A stretch of DNA of 64,000 bases from Pontibacter arcticus. GTDB lineage: Bacteria > Bacteroidota > Bacteroidia > Cytophagales > Hymenobacteraceae. Positions 1 through 8,861 of this stretch are shown one piece after another (the stretch's first letter is position 1; each line of letters begins with the position of its first letter). The DNA is taken from positions 709,080 through 773,079 of the forward strand of contig NZ_QMDV01000001.1 in the NCBI RefSeq assembly GCF_003284895.1, written 5' to 3'. The notes beneath the pieces were generated by a model. That model ran no database searches, was not told the origin of the DNA, and saw nothing but the letters and a program-made list of their open reading frames with translations. The position numbers were made by a program, and so were the translations under genes.

Positions 1-2349
1 AAAGACCGCGGCGTTTTTAAAACTACAGACGGTGGCAAAACCTGGAAGAAAACACTTTATATAGATGATAACACCGGCGCCATCGATCTACAGATTGATC
101 CTAAAAACCCGAACAACGTTTATGCAGCCATGTGGCACCGTTCGCGTCGCGCCTGGAATTTTGTAGAGAGCGGGAAAACATCCGGCATTTTCAAATCGAC
201 AGATGGCGGCAACAACTGGTCAGATATCAGCACCGCAGCGCACGGCTTCCCGGATACGGAAGGCATTGGCCGTATAGGATTAAGTATTTACCCTGCCAAC
301 CCTTCTATCATGTATGCGCTGGTAGATAATTTCGGAGCACGCCCTGCAGCTAACAGCAACCAGCCGAAAAGCTCGCTTACCAAAGAGACATTTGCCGGCA
401 TGCAGACTGATAATTTCATGAGCCTGAAAGATGAGGACCTGAACAAGTTCTTTGATGAGAACCGTTTCCCGAGAGAGTACACGGCTGCAAGCGTAAAAGC
501 AATGGTAAAAAGCGGAAAAATAAAGCCCGCTGCCATTAATGAGTACCTCGTCGACCCCACAAACGAACCACTGCCTGATGTAATCAGCTCTGAAATTTAC
601 CGTACCGACGATGCCGGCAAAACATGGAAGAAAACCCACGAAGGCTACTTCGACGAACTGTATAATACCATCGGGTATTACCTGGGCGTTATTCGCGTTG
701 CACCCGATAACCCGGATAAAATCTATATGCTGGGCGTGCCCCTTTATACTTCTGATAACGGCGGCAAAACTTTTAAAGAAATTGGTGCCCCTAACGTACA
801 CTCCGACCACCAGGCACTCTGGATTAACCCTAACAAACCAGAGCACCTAATCGAAGGAAACGATGGCGGGATTAACATCTCTTATGATGCCGGCGAAAAC
901 TGGTCTAAAGTAAATATCCCGTCTGTTGCGCAATTTTATGCTGTAGAAGTGGATATGGCAAAACCATACAATGTATATGGCGGCCTGCAGGATAACGGTA
1001 CCTGGTTTGGCCCGAGTAACTACAAGTATAGCAACGCCTGGCAGGGCACAGGCTTATACCCGTACCAGCGTTTGGGCGGAGGCGATGGTATGATGGTGCA
1101 GGTAGACTGGCGCGACAACAACACGGTTTACCTTGGTTCACAGTACGGTAATTACTCCAGGGTTAACAAACAGACCGGCGAGCGTACTTCTATTAAACCA
1201 AGTCATAAATTAGGCGAGCGGCCATTGCGCTTTAACTGGGAATCCCCGATCCACTTGAGCCGCCACAACCAGGATATTATATACCTCGGATCAAACAAAC
1301 TTCACCGCTCGCTTAAGAAAGGCGATGACATGGAAGCATTATCCGGCGACTTGACAAACGGCGGCCGCAAAGGCGATGTAAGCTACGGGACCCTTACAAG
1401 TATAGAAGAGTCTCCGATACGTTTCGGGCTGTTGTACACCGGCTCCGATGATGGCGCTATAAACGTATCAAAAGATGGCGGGTATAACTGGGAACGTATT
1501 TCGGATAAGCTGCCGCAAAACCTATGGGTATCCACTTTAGTGGCCTCAGATCATAAAGAAGGACGGGTTTATACATCGCTTAACGGCTACCGTTATGATG
1601 ATTTCACGCCTTACCTGTATGTATCGGAAAACAATGGCAAGAACTGGGAGCGCTTAGGGAACGGCCTGCCGCAGGAAGCCATCAATGTTGTAAAAGAAGA
1701 TCCTAAAAACCCGGACCTACTGTATGTTGGTACCGACCATAGCTTGTATATTTCTCTGGACAGAGGAAAGAACTTCATGCGCATGGCCAGCCAGATGCCA
1801 GCCGTTGCCGTGCACGACCTGATCGTACACCCACGCGAAAACGACCTGGTAGTAGCCACACACGGCCGTGGTATCTACATCACTAACGTAGAGCACCTGC
1901 AGCAGTTAACGCCGGATGTGATCGCTAAGAAACTGCATGTGTTTGCAACGCAGCCAGTGCAGCACAGCCCATCATGGGGCCAGCAGCGTGAGTCCTGGAG
2001 ACAGGATGCCGCACCGGAAGCCATGATTCCATTCTATACTTCGGCAGCCGGCAACAGCACCATCCGCATTAAAACAGCTAATGGCAAAGTAGTAAAAGAG
2101 CTGACCGATAAAAGCGAGCAGGGCCTGAACTACGTAGCCTATGACCTGACCGTAGATGCAGCCAATGCCAAAGCGTACGAAGAAGAACTAAACAGTGCTA
2201 ACAAGCAGGGTGTAAAAGTAGCGCCAGCCGATAACAAACTAATTTACCTGCAGCCAGGCAAGTATACCATCGAGGTACAGACTGCCAATGGCGCCACGCA
2301 AACGCAGGAGCTAGTTGTTAAAGCAGCACAAAGCAGAGCCAGAAGCTAA
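1..2349 (+). CDS. Asp-box (BNR/VPS10-like) beta-propeller protein, 5' end outside window
   Basis: The frame is open to the first base of the window, so the gene starts upstream and the ATG at 130 is internal. The visible part (about 782 residues) carries a series of Asp-box motifs of the SxDxGxxW type (STDGGNNW, RTDDAGKTW, SYDAGENW, SKDGGYNW, SLDRGKNF), which mark the beta-propeller of sialidase/sortilin-like proteins. The last ~130 residues after the propeller (about 650 onward) look like a beta-rich accessory domain and end without a clear T9SS signature. Proteins of this kind in Bacteroidota are usually annotated as glycosyl hydrolase or VPS10-domain protein and are exported, but the signal peptide cannot be seen here. 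The substrate is unknown; the name glycosidase is not supported by any catalytic residue I can point to. It ends just before a clear intrinsic terminator. Confidence 0.8.
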   Translation, partial: KDRGVFKTTDGGKTWKKTLYIDDNTGAIDLQIDPKNPNNVYAAMWHRSRRAWNFVESGKTSGIFKSTDGGNNWSDISTAAHGFPDTEGIGRIGLSIYPANPSIMYALVDNFGARPAANSNQPKSSLTKETFAGMQTDNFMSLKDEDLNKFFDENRFPREYTAASVKAMVKSGKIKPAAINEYLVDPTNEPLPDVISSEIYRTDDAGKTWKKTHEGYFDELYNTIGYYLGVIRVAPDNPDKIYMLGVPLYTSDNGGKTFKEIGAPNVHSDHQALWINPNKPEHLIEGNDGGINISYDAGENWSKVNIPSVAQFYAVEVDMAKPYNVYGGLQDNGTWFGPSNYKYSNAWQGTGLYPYQRLGGGDGMMVQVDWRDNNTVYLGSQYGNYSRVNKQTGERTSIKPSHKLGERPLRFNWESPIHLSRHNQDIIYLGSNKLHRSLKKGDDMEALSGDLTNGGRKGDVSYGTLTSIEESPIRFGLLYTGSDDGAINVSKDGGYNWERISDKLPQNLWVSTLVASDHKEGRVYTSLNGYRYDDFTPYLYVSENNGKNWERLGNGLPQEAINVVKEDPKNPDLLYVGTDHSLYISLDRGKNFMRMASQMPAVAVHDLIVHPRENDLVVATHGRGIYITNVEHLQQLTPDVIAKKLHVFATQPVQHSPSWGQQRESWRQDAAPEAMIPFYTSAAGNSTIRIKTANGKVVKELTDKSEQGLNYVAYDLTVDAANAKAYEEELNSANKQGVKVAPADNKLIYLQPGKYTIEVQTANGATQTQELVVKAAQSRARS

Positions 2350-2371
2350 GTTATACTTTAGTCCATCAGTT

Positions 2372-2405
2372 AAAGGCGGTAACCGTGTAGGGTTGCCGCC
2401 TTTTT
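2372..2405 (+). terminator. Intrinsic terminator after the propeller gene
   Basis: Stem AAAGGCGGTAACC / GGTTGCCGCCTTT with a six-base loop followed by a T run, 22 bases past the stop codon at 2349. A TATACTT motif lies between the stop codon and the stem. Confidence 0.8.
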
Positions 2406-2585
2406 ATTTTATGTGCATCTAATTGGTTTAGCTTTACTGATTTGTACTAATTCTATACTTGCAGGATTAACCTTTTAAGTATAAATCCAGTATCTAGTTT
2501 TATATATGGTAATATTATCATATCCCTGAAGGTAGCTGGCCGGAAATTCCGGAGTGGCAGCCTTCTCACCTTAAACTATAAAACT

Positions 2586-2756
2586 ATGAAAAACATAAGA
2601 CCATACCTGATGTTTGTATTTGTACTATTAGCTACAACACTAAGTAGTTGTGAGCTGGTAGGAGATATTTTTGAAGCCGGCATGTGGACGGCAGTCATCA
2701 TCATTGTACTGATTGTGCTGCTGATCGGCTGGTTATTCCGGAAGTTAAGAAGATAG
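2586..2756 (+). CDS. Small membrane-anchored lipoprotein (56 aa)
   Basis: A 56-codon ORF starting at ATG 2586 and ending at TAG 2756. The N terminus is a lipoprotein signal with a lipobox ending in Cys-22 (LSSC). After a short linker (ELVGDIFEAGMW) comes one strongly hydrophobic segment at about residues 35-51 and a basic tail (FRKLRR). Small proteins of this exact layout are common in Bacteroidota, where databases sometimes label them phosphatidate cytidylyltransferase, which such a short peptide cannot be. The function is unknown; a stress-linked membrane peptide is only a guess. It stands alone between a terminator upstream and one immediately downstream, so it is probably its own transcription unit. 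Confidence 0.75.
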   Translation: MKNIRPYLMFVFVLLATTLSSCELVGDIFEAGMWTAVIIIVLIVLLIGWLFRKLRR

Positions 2757-2762
2757 TAAAAC

Positions 2763-2793
2763 AAAAAAGGAGCTCCTCAGAGCTCCTTTTTTT
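2763..2793. terminator. Bidirectional terminator
   Basis: AAAAAAGGAGCT / AGCTCCTTTTTT stem with a short loop. A-run on one side and T-run on the other let it serve both the small lipoprotein gene (+) and the hydroxylase gene (-), whose stop codon at 2792-2794 overlaps the T run. Confidence 0.85.
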
Positions 2794-3397
2794 ATGACCT
2801 TTTCGGCATCGTACCCAGCAAATAATCCCAGAGCGGCGATGATACGCCATAGGCTACATGCGGGTCTTTGTAATGGTGAATGCTGTGGTGTATCCATAAC
2901 TGCTTCAGGAAGTTTTTAGGAGGCGCATACGCGTGTACCGCATAATGCACACCCAAGTATAAAGCGTAACCAAACAGCAGCCCGGCTACCACGCCAAACA
3001 CAAACTGCCCGAAAATCAGTTTAAAAACAAAAAAGAACAGCGACGAAATAAGCAAGCTTACTATCGGAGGCATAGCCAGGCGCTCTTTGTCTTTTGGGTA
3101 ATCGTGGTGGTTGCCATGGAACGTATACTGTATCCGCTCTTTTATCGGCGTATCGGTTTCCATATGGAAAATGAAACGGTGCGCGCAATATTCTATCAGC
3201 GAAAAAATAAGCCAGCCAAGCAGGAAATACCCGATCGCTTCCAGCACATTAATAAAGCTATAGGTAAGGCCATAGTATAACAGTCCGATAGCAATCAGGA
3301 TAAAGATGGAGATGGGCAACGCAATATGCGTTCTCGTTAATCTTTCCAATACAGGATTCTCAAAAATCTGAGCACGGCCTTTATGGTTAGGTTTCAT
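2792..3397 (-). CDS. Fatty acid hydroxylase / sterol desaturase family protein
   Basis: Integral membrane di-iron hydroxylase family. The histidine clusters that bind the metal pair are all visible: HRFIFH, HGNHHDYP, HYAVH and HHSIHHY. Hydrophobic segments lie before the first cluster and between the second and third. Family members of about 200 residues in Bacteroidota are thought to 2-hydroxylate fatty acids used in sphingolipids or other membrane lipids; the exact substrate is inference. I chose the ATG at 3397 (MKPNHKGRAQ, 201 aa), which gives a conventional cytoplasmic N terminus; an in-frame ATG at 3433 would add twelve residues rich in polar and aromatic amino acids. It is transcribed on its own, convergent with the small lipoprotein gene. 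Confidence 0.85.
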   Translation of the reverse strand: MKPNHKGRAQIFENPVLERLTRTHIALPISIFILIAIGLLYYGLTYSFINVLEAIGYFLLGWLIFSLIEYCAHRFIFHMETDTPIKERIQYTFHGNHHDYPKDKERLAMPPIVSLLISSLFFFVFKLIFGQFVFGVVAGLLFGYALYLGVHYAVHAYAPPKNFLKQLWIHHSIHHYKDPHVAYGVSSPLWDYLLGTMPKRS

Positions 3398-3503
3398 AGT
3401 GGTGTATGTGTGTAAATTTCTAAATGGCGGCAATCTACTCTAAAATCGTTTGTTGTCATAACAACAATTTCAAAATATTGTTCTTAAGTTATAACGGATA
3501 GCA

Positions 3504-4013
3504 CTAGTTATAGTTGAGTAGTTTTAACAAAGCCTGTACTGTAAAATCAGGGCCATTTAAGGTATAAACTGCCTGTTCGTAGCAGGGTTTTCGGGCGGCT
3601 AATGTATTGGTTAAAAACAACCTACGCTCCTCTTCCGTTTTGTTCGCCAACAGTGGCCGCAATGCCAGATTGGAGCCCGATAATCGGGTAAAAATTTCTG
3701 AAAGAGGGACATTTAAAAAAATAGATTTCCCCTGCCCATTTATGAAATCCATGTTATTGAAAAAGCAGGGAGTACCGCCGCCCGTCGATATAACGGCCTT
3801 GGTGTTTTCTGTTACCACTGCTTCGAGCGCCGCGCGTTCCAGTTCCCGGAAACACTCCTGCCCTTCCTGCTCAAAAATCTGCGCTATACTTTTCCCTTCG
3901 CGCTTCTCAATAAAATCATCCAGATCCACGAACGAATAACCCAGCTTGTTTGCCAGTTGCCAGCCCAGCGTGGTTTTGCCAGCGCCCATCATACCTATCA
4001 GGAAAATCAGCAT
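3504..4013 (-). CDS. aroK: Shikimate kinase
   Basis: Phosphorylates shikimate at the 3-hydroxyl with ATP, the fifth step of the chorismate pathway, in the cytoplasm. The 169-residue length fits the family. It starts with the P-loop GMMGAGKTT (residues 7-15), followed by the shikimate-binding DLDD motif (about 31-34), the FRELE segment (about 56-60) and the STGGG loop (about 76-80). A lid-region arginine is present in the NLALRPLL segment. The start at 4013 leaves five residues before the P-loop strand, which is normal. The gene lies alone, with the AT-rich inverted repeat at 4018-4107 immediately upstream. Confidence 0.95.
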   Translation of the reverse strand: MLIFLIGMMGAGKTTLGWQLANKLGYSFVDLDDFIEKREGKSIAQIFEQEGQECFRELERAALEAVVTENTKAVISTGGGTPCFFNNMDFINGQGKSIFLNVPLSEIFTRLSGSNLALRPLLANKTEEERRLFLTNTLAARKPCYEQAVYTLNGPDFTVQALLKLLNYN

Positions 4014-4017
4014 CTTT

Positions 4018-4107
4018 TTAATTACGAATTATAAATTAAGAATTACGAATTGGTGTGATGATGTACAGAAGTATAAAATTAATTCACAATTCGTAATTCT
4101 TAATTCG
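4018..4107. repeat. AT-rich AATTCGTAATT inverted repeat, copy 1
   Basis: Tandem and inverted copies of (T)AATTACGAATT. The left half reads AATTACGAATTATAAATTAAG and the right half is close to its reverse complement, with an AAGTATAAA motif in the middle. The same word array occurs at 57,203-57,250 and 60,966-61,053. It fills most of the gap between aroK and the permease gene, so it is an intergenic dispersed repeat rather than a promoter of one gene. Confidence 0.75.
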
Positions 4108-4114
4108 CGCGGTG

Positions 4115-5176
4115 TTAGTCCAGTTTAACGCGTGGATCGAGGGCAACGTATAGCAGATCGACAAAAATATTGATCAGTACAAAAAGGAAAGCCACAAACA
4201 GCGTGGCGCCCATCACCAACGGGAAATCCAGGTTCTGCACACCTTGTATGGTAACAGCTCCCAGGCCTTTCCAGTTAAAAATGTACTCGATAAAAAAGGC
4301 GCCTGCCATAAGCGAAGCCATCCAGCCCGAAGCAGCCGTTACAACCGGGTTAAGTGCATTTTTAAGGGCATGGTCTGCAATAACATGGTAGCGGCTCAGG
4401 CCTTTGGCGCGCGCCGTCCGGATATAATCCTGCGACATGACATCAAGCATCGAGCTACGCGTAAGCTGCACAATAACCGCCAGCGGCCGTATGCCAAGTG
4501 CCACTGCCGGTAACAGCAGGTTGCGCAGCATCAGTTGTTTACCAGTAAATGGATCGATTTCATAAAGTTGCCCGGTCAGGCTAAGCCCGGTCCAGCTGCT
4601 CCAGTAAAACCCAAACGTAATCGCAATAAGTATGGCCGCTACAAAAGACGGAACAGAAATACCCAATACAGAACCTGTAACCAAGGTATGATCGAGCCAG
4701 CTATGCGGCCTAAGCGAAGCCAGCACCCCGAAAAGTATACCAAATACGGTTGCAATCAGCATAGCAGCCAGCGCCAGCCAGAGCGTACCCGTAAAATGAT
4801 CGAGCAGGATATCGGTTACGCTTTTGTTGCTTTGGAAGGAGCGCCGCAGATAGGGTGTTTTCCAGACCAGCACGTCTCCGCCAAAATCTGCTATGGTGCT
4901 ATATTCATACTTCAGTTGGTTGGCTTCCGTATTCTCGTGCACCGATACCGGCGATACATCGTTTACATAGTATAAAAGCTGCGCTGGCAAAGGCTTATCC
5001 AGGCCAAGTTCTTTTGTGATGGCATCACGCGTAGATAAGTCGGAGCGCTGGCCGGCCAGTAAGGCCACCGGATCGCCGGGCAGCACATTAAACAGGAAAA
5101 ACACCGCCACCAGCACTCCCAGCAGTATCAGCAGGCCATGCCCCAGGCGGCTAAGTATAAATCCTAAGAACTTCAT
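4115..5176 (-). CDS. Peptide/nickel-type ABC transporter permease (DppB-like), orphan
   Basis: An inner-membrane permease subunit of the DppB/OppB class. The N-terminal helix is followed by the class-typical FNVLPGDPVALL. Several hydrophobic segments follow, and the EAA-like cytoplasmic loop is seen as YIRTARAKGLS...HALKNALNP. The last helix ends in YVALDPRVKLD, a normal C terminus for this family. At 353 residues it is somewhat longer than usual because of an insertion at about residues 62-110 between helix 1 and the main membrane block. No DppC partner, ATPase or binding protein lies next to it, so it must pair with subunits encoded elsewhere if it works. Substrate (peptide, nickel or other) cannot be told from the sequence. 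Confidence 0.88.
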   Translation of the reverse strand: MKFLGFILSRLGHGLLILLGVLVAVFFLFNVLPGDPVALLAGQRSDLSTRDAITKELGLDKPLPAQLLYYVNDVSPVSVHENTEANQLKYEYSTIADFGGDVLVWKTPYLRRSFQSNKSVTDILLDHFTGTLWLALAAMLIATVFGILFGVLASLRPHSWLDHTLVTGSVLGISVPSFVAAILIAITFGFYWSSWTGLSLTGQLYEIDPFTGKQLMLRNLLLPAVALGIRPLAVIVQLTRSSMLDVMSQDYIRTARAKGLSRYHVIADHALKNALNPVVTAASGWMASLMAGAFFIEYIFNWKGLGAVTIQGVQNLDFPLVMGATLFVAFLFVLINIFVDLLYVALDPRVKLD

Positions 5177-5255
5177 GTATTGGTTGTAAAATGATGATCT
5201 GAACTATAAAATTGGCGCTGTTTACACTTTAGAAAATATAAAGTATAGATTTTTA

Positions 5256-6353
5256 TTACTTAACCAGCAACTGGTTTACTTCCGCAATTTCCGGAGTGTC
5301 GTTGTGGTGCCACATGCCTTTTACAGTGCCGTCCTGCATCAGAATAGTGCCCGGGTTTGAGCGCATCATGGTTTTAAGCAGCGTGCCATCACCAAAAAAG
5401 TAAGGCGCAGCTAAGTTTACTTCGTGCCGGAAAGCCTCAAATTCCTGGCTGCTCGCAGAGGTAAGGACAATCGGTTTAATACCTTGTTTTTCGGCGTCGG
5501 CTACCAGTTTGTTGATTTCCGCAAAATTGTCGCGGTTGGCTTTGGGTACGTTCTGCACAATGATCAACAGTTTCTTGCCTGTAAGCACTTCCTGTGTAAA
5601 GTCGCCTTCATCGTTCCAGACATTAAATTCGGTGATCTTCGGGCCGTCCTCGGGGTTAATGGCGATCATTTCCTTGAACTTGTAGGTAGTGTCGGTTGGG
5701 TATTCTTCAAACTCCTGCTCGTTGCCATCTTTCACCATTACATACTTGTAGCGCAACGGCGCCGATGCCTTCATGAGCGTTGGAATATGGTTGCCGATCT
5801 TATAAGCCCTGAAATCGATGTAAGGCAAATGCTCGTAGGCATACCAGCCTACCACTACGGCAAGTATGGCGGTTAGCGCTGTAATGGCTGCTCCGGTTTT
5901 CTGGGCTATAAACGGTTGTAAATGTCGTCTGGTTAACAGCAGAATCACGATCATCACCAGCAGCACAATGTCTTTAGTAAACGACTCCCAGGGCGTTAGT
6001 TTAATTGCATCGCCGAAGCAACCGCAATCCGTTACCTTGTTGAAGTATGCCGAATAAAACGTCAGGAACGTGAAGAAAACCGTCATGGCGAGCAGGGCGG
6101 TCAGTACACTTTTCAGTTTCCAGCGCAGCAGCAAGGCCACACCCAACACAATCTCCAACGCACTCAGAAAAATGGAAAGGAAAAGCGCCAGCGGCTTAAA
6201 CATCAGAAAGAATGGCGCAATATCCGATGAGAAAACCTCAAAATATTCTTCCAGTTTAATCGCCGTACCCACCGGATCGTTTATCTTGATCAGACCCGAG
6301 AAGATGAACAACACACCTACAAAAAGCCAGCAAAATTTACTTATATATTTCAT
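5256..6353 (-). CDS. BT_3928-like membrane protein: MauE/DoxX-type domain plus thioredoxin-like C-terminal domain
   Basis: The first ~165 residues form four or five membrane helices of the DoxX/MauE kind, with a CGCFG motif near residue 111 that recalls redox-active cysteines of MauE proteins. Another helix (about 155-172) leads into a ~190-residue C-terminal domain that resembles thioredoxin-fold proteins (KKLLIIVQNVP, KPIVLTSAS, PGTILMQDG) but lacks a CxxC motif. Proteins of this layout are conserved in Bacteroidota beside a DUF1599 gene and folP, as here. The role is not established; a function in envelope redox chemistry is inference from the MauE-like half. It is probably co-transcribed with the DUF1599 gene upstream, although a REP pair lies between them. 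Confidence 0.85.
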   Translation of the reverse strand: MKYISKFCWLFVGVLFIFSGLIKINDPVGTAIKLEEYFEVFSSDIAPFFLMFKPLALFLSIFLSALEIVLGVALLLRWKLKSVLTALLAMTVFFTFLTFYSAYFNKVTDCGCFGDAIKLTPWESFTKDIVLLVMIVILLLTRRHLQPFIAQKTGAAITALTAILAVVVGWYAYEHLPYIDFRAYKIGNHIPTLMKASAPLRYKYVMVKDGNEQEFEEYPTDTTYKFKEMIAINPEDGPKITEFNVWNDEGDFTQEVLTGKKLLIIVQNVPKANRDNFAEINKLVADAEKQGIKPIVLTSASSQEFEAFRHEVNLAAPYFFGDGTLLKTMMRSNPGTILMQDGTVKGMWHHNDTPEIAEVNQLLVK

Positions 6354-6397
6354 CTCAGTTAGAGAGTTAGAATGTTAAAAAGTTGGTTATCTAACTG

Positions 6398-6541
6398 CCC
6401 CCTCCTAAAAACAGGAGGGGGTGTTTTAGAGAGGTTAAATGATATTAAATTTCTTTTCCACTCAACGCAATGTTAGGCACGAAGTGGATATAAATATTCT
6501 CTTTACCCCCTCCTGTTTTTAGGAGGGGGCCGGGGGAGGTT
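6398..6541. repeat. Inverted pair of GC-rich CCCCCTCC palindromes (REP-like)
   Basis: Two hairpins, CCCCCTCCTAAAAACAGGAG at 6398 and its inverse CCCCCTCCTGTTTTTAGGAG at 6506, each continuing as GGGG. They point in opposite directions around about 85 bases of non-repeat DNA. The right copy is followed by CCGGGGGAGGTT and runs right up to the DUF1599 stop codon. Related GC-rich elements lie at 55,133 and 56,921-57,126. Confidence 0.8.
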
Positions 6542-7082
6542 ATTCTGCCCCCAGCTTTATCAGCGCAAAAACGGCGTAGTTGATCATGTCGCGGTAGTTG
6601 GCTTCTACGCCTTCCGAGATCAGGGTCTGGCCTTCGTTATCTTCTATCTGCTTGGTGCGGTAAAGTTTCATCAGAATAATATCCGTGATAGAACTTACCC
6701 GCATATCGCGCCAGGCCTCGCCGTAATCGTGGTTTTTGGCGTTCAGCAATTTGATGTTTTCCTCTATCTGTAAAGTATAAAGGCGCTCTACTTCTTCGGC
6801 GGGCAGCGTCAGTTCGGTGCTTTCCTGCAGGTCGAGTTGCATCAGCGCAATCACGCAGTAATTGATAATGCCCACAAACTCGTCGCGGATATCATCTTCA
6901 ACCAGCTGCACGCCTTTTTCCTGGACAGAGCGGATGCGCTGCGCTTTGATGAAGATCTGATCGGTGATGGAAGGCAGCCGCAGAATACGCCATGCGGTGC
7001 CGTAATCTATCGTCTTCTTTACAAAGGTTTCCTTGCAGCGGTTTACTACCTGATTATATTCCTGAAGCGTTTGACTAATCAA
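6540..7082 (-). CDS. DUF1599 domain-containing protein
   Basis: A 180-residue cytoplasmic protein made of two similar halves, each with the pattern KKTIDYGTAWRILRLPSITD / NHDYGEAWRDMRVSSITD followed by FIKAQRI or LMKLYRT and then INYCVIALMQL / INYAVFALIKL. This internal duplication is typical of DUF1599 proteins. The biochemical role is unknown; the two-helix HDYG...AW pattern hints at an all-helical nucleotide-pyrophosphohydrolase-like fold, but that is inference. It is divergent from folP with only 35 bases between the start codons, so their promoters must overlap or one is inside the neighbour. Confidence 0.85.
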   Translation of the reverse strand: MISQTLQEYNQVVNRCKETFVKKTIDYGTAWRILRLPSITDQIFIKAQRIRSVQEKGVQLVEDDIRDEFVGIINYCVIALMQLDLQESTELTLPAEEVERLYTLQIEENIKLLNAKNHDYGEAWRDMRVSSITDIILMKLYRTKQIEDNEGQTLISEGVEANYRDMINYAVFALIKLGAE

Positions 7083-7117
7083 CTTTTTAGCTTTAATTTT
7101 AAAATCTACTGACCTGT

Positions 7118-7984
7118 ATGGCTATATTGAAATCGAAAGATAAGCTTTTTCAAAAAAAAAGCACGCTTAACTGCCGCGGAAAAATCCTCTCTTTGGATAT
7201 GCCCCTCGTGATGGGCATCCTGAACGTAACGCCCGATTCTTTTTATGCCGATAGCCGGCTTGCCTCTTTACAGGAAGTAGTAAAACAGGCAGGCACCATG
7301 CTGACTGATGGCGCTGATATACTGGATATTGGAGGTTATTCGTCCAGGCCCGGCGCTGCCGATGTAACCGAAGCCGAAGAACTGGCGCGTGTTGTGCCTG
7401 CCATCGAAGCCATACTTGCCGCCTACCCCGATGCTATACTTTCGGTAGATACGTTCCGGGCGGAGGTAGCTGTGCAGGCCGTAAAAGCCGGAGCTGCTAT
7501 TATAAATGATATTTCGGGCGGCGAACTGGATGCGGCCATGTTCGAAACAGTAGCTAAACTGCAGGTGCCGTACATACTCATGCACATGCGCGGCACACCG
7601 CAAACCATGTCCACGCTGACCAATTACGATGATGTGGCGCTGGAAGTATTGGATGAACTGCAGCAAAAAGTAGCAAAACTGAAACAACTTGGCGTACACG
7701 ATATCATACTTGACCCCGGCTTTGGCTTTGCAAAAACCATCGATCAGAACTTCGAATTGCTGAACCGTTTAAATGAATTGTGTATATTGGAGCTTCCCAT
7801 ACTTGCCGGCATGTCGCGCAAATCGATGGTGTACAAAGCGCTCGGCATACACCAGGCCGATGCCCTGACCGGTACAATAGTCGTTAATACACTGGCGTTG
7901 ATGAAGGGTGCGGACATTTTGCGGGTGCATGACGTAAAAGAAACTAAACAGACCATAGAACTTTACAAGAAAACCATACTTTGA
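7118..7984 (+). CDS. folP: Dihydropteroate synthase
   Basis: Joins p-aminobenzoate to 6-hydroxymethyl-dihydropterin diphosphate to make dihydropteroate in folate synthesis. The full TIM-barrel signature is present in order: MGILNVTPDSF, DIGGYSSRPGA, SVDTFRAEVA, IINDISGG, LDPGFGFAKT and GMSRKS. Length 288 residues is normal for Bacteroidota, with about 30 extra residues before the first motif. Its TGA stop overlaps the TTG start of cdaA by two bases, so the two are almost surely translated from one message. Folate synthesis and c-di-AMP synthesis have no obvious direct link, but this pairing is conserved in the phylum. Confidence 0.95.
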   Translation: MAILKSKDKLFQKKSTLNCRGKILSLDMPLVMGILNVTPDSFYADSRLASLQEVVKQAGTMLTDGADILDIGGYSSRPGAADVTEAEELARVVPAIEAILAAYPDAILSVDTFRAEVAVQAVKAGAAIINDISGGELDAAMFETVAKLQVPYILMHMRGTPQTMSTLTNYDDVALEVLDELQQKVAKLKQLGVHDIILDPGFGFAKTIDQNFELLNRLNELCILELPILAGMSRKSMVYKALGIHQADALTGTIVVNTLALMKGADILRVHDVKETKQTIELYKKTIL

Positions 7985-8820
7985 TTCCATTATTTACCAT
8001 AGGTTTCTTAGATATCGACCTGATCGATATTGTTGACATAGTGCTTGTTACGGTGCTTTTGTATCAGTTGTACAAACTCCTGACAGGTAGTGTGGCACTG
8101 AAGATTTTCCTGGGGTTGCTTTCTGTTTATTTGCTTTACCTGGTGGTGCGCGCCGCCGGCATGGAGCTGTTAACGATTATACTTGGCCAGTTTATGGGCG
8201 TAGGTGTGTTGGCAGCCATTATTGTTTTCCAGCCCGAAATAAGGCGTTTTTTGCTGATGATCGGAAAAACGACAGCGCTGAACCACGACCGCTTCTGGGG
8301 CTTTTCGTGGCGCCGCGACCAAACCGAAAAGCTCAGCCTCACGCCTTTTATCGAAGCAGCCAAATCGCTGGCAGGTAAAAACACAGGGGCTCTTATTGTA
8401 TTTGCCCGAAGCTCCGAACTAAAGTATTATGCCGAATCCGGGGATCTGATCGATGCCGTTATATCGAAGCGATTACTCATGTCGATCTTCAACAAAACCA
8501 GCCCTCTGCACGATGGGGCTGTTATTATTTCGAATAACCGCATCAAAGCTGCCCGCTGCATTCTGCCTGTAACCGAAAACAACGATATTCCGGCCTCGAT
8601 GGGTTTGCGCCACCGTGCCGCCATCGGCTTAACTGAAGTAACTGATAGTATCGTGTTGGTTGTATCCGAAGAAACCGGCCAGATTGCCCTGGTACGCAAC
8701 GGCGAAGTATACCGCAACCTTTCTTCCGCAGACCTGCGCGCGCGCCTCAATCAGTTCCTGTTCGATACCGACCAGAAAGCAAGTATAAGCCCCGTAGAAA
8801 AGACGATAAATGTGGGGTAA
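7981..8820 (+). CDS. cdaA: Diadenylate cyclase CdaA
   Basis: Makes the second messenger cyclic di-AMP from two ATP. Three membrane helices fill residues ~15-85, then a short linker leads to the DisA_N catalytic domain, whose two diagnostic motifs are visible: HDGAVII (about residue 178) and GLRHRAAIG (about residue 210). The start is TTG at 7981, overlapping the folP stop; the first in-frame ATG lies inside the third helix region and would destroy the membrane anchor, so TTG is the sensible choice. CdaA proteins usually couple potassium or cell-wall status to c-di-AMP; no regulator gene (cdaR) is nearby, as is usual outside Firmicutes. Confidence 0.93.
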   Translation: MIPLFTIGFLDIDLIDIVDIVLVTVLLYQLYKLLTGSVALKIFLGLLSVYLLYLVVRAAGMELLTIILGQFMGVGVLAAIIVFQPEIRRFLLMIGKTTALNHDRFWGFSWRRDQTEKLSLTPFIEAAKSLAGKNTGALIVFARSSELKYYAESGDLIDAVISKRLLMSIFNKTSPLHDGAVIISNNRIKAARCILPVTENNDIPASMGLRHRAAIGLTEVTDSIVLVVSEETGQIALVRNGEVYRNLSSADLRARLNQFLFDTDQKASISPVEKTINVG

Positions 8821-8861
8821 CTCCTGCTTTATACTTTAGCACAACATAACTTAAATACCTG

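Noticed and set aside
2537..2553. CCGGAAATTCCGG palindrome upstream of the small lipoprotein, similar to the loop region of the 9042 terminator
   Set aside because: Only 13 shared bases at two places, within otherwise unrelated sequence; too little to call a repeat family or an operator.
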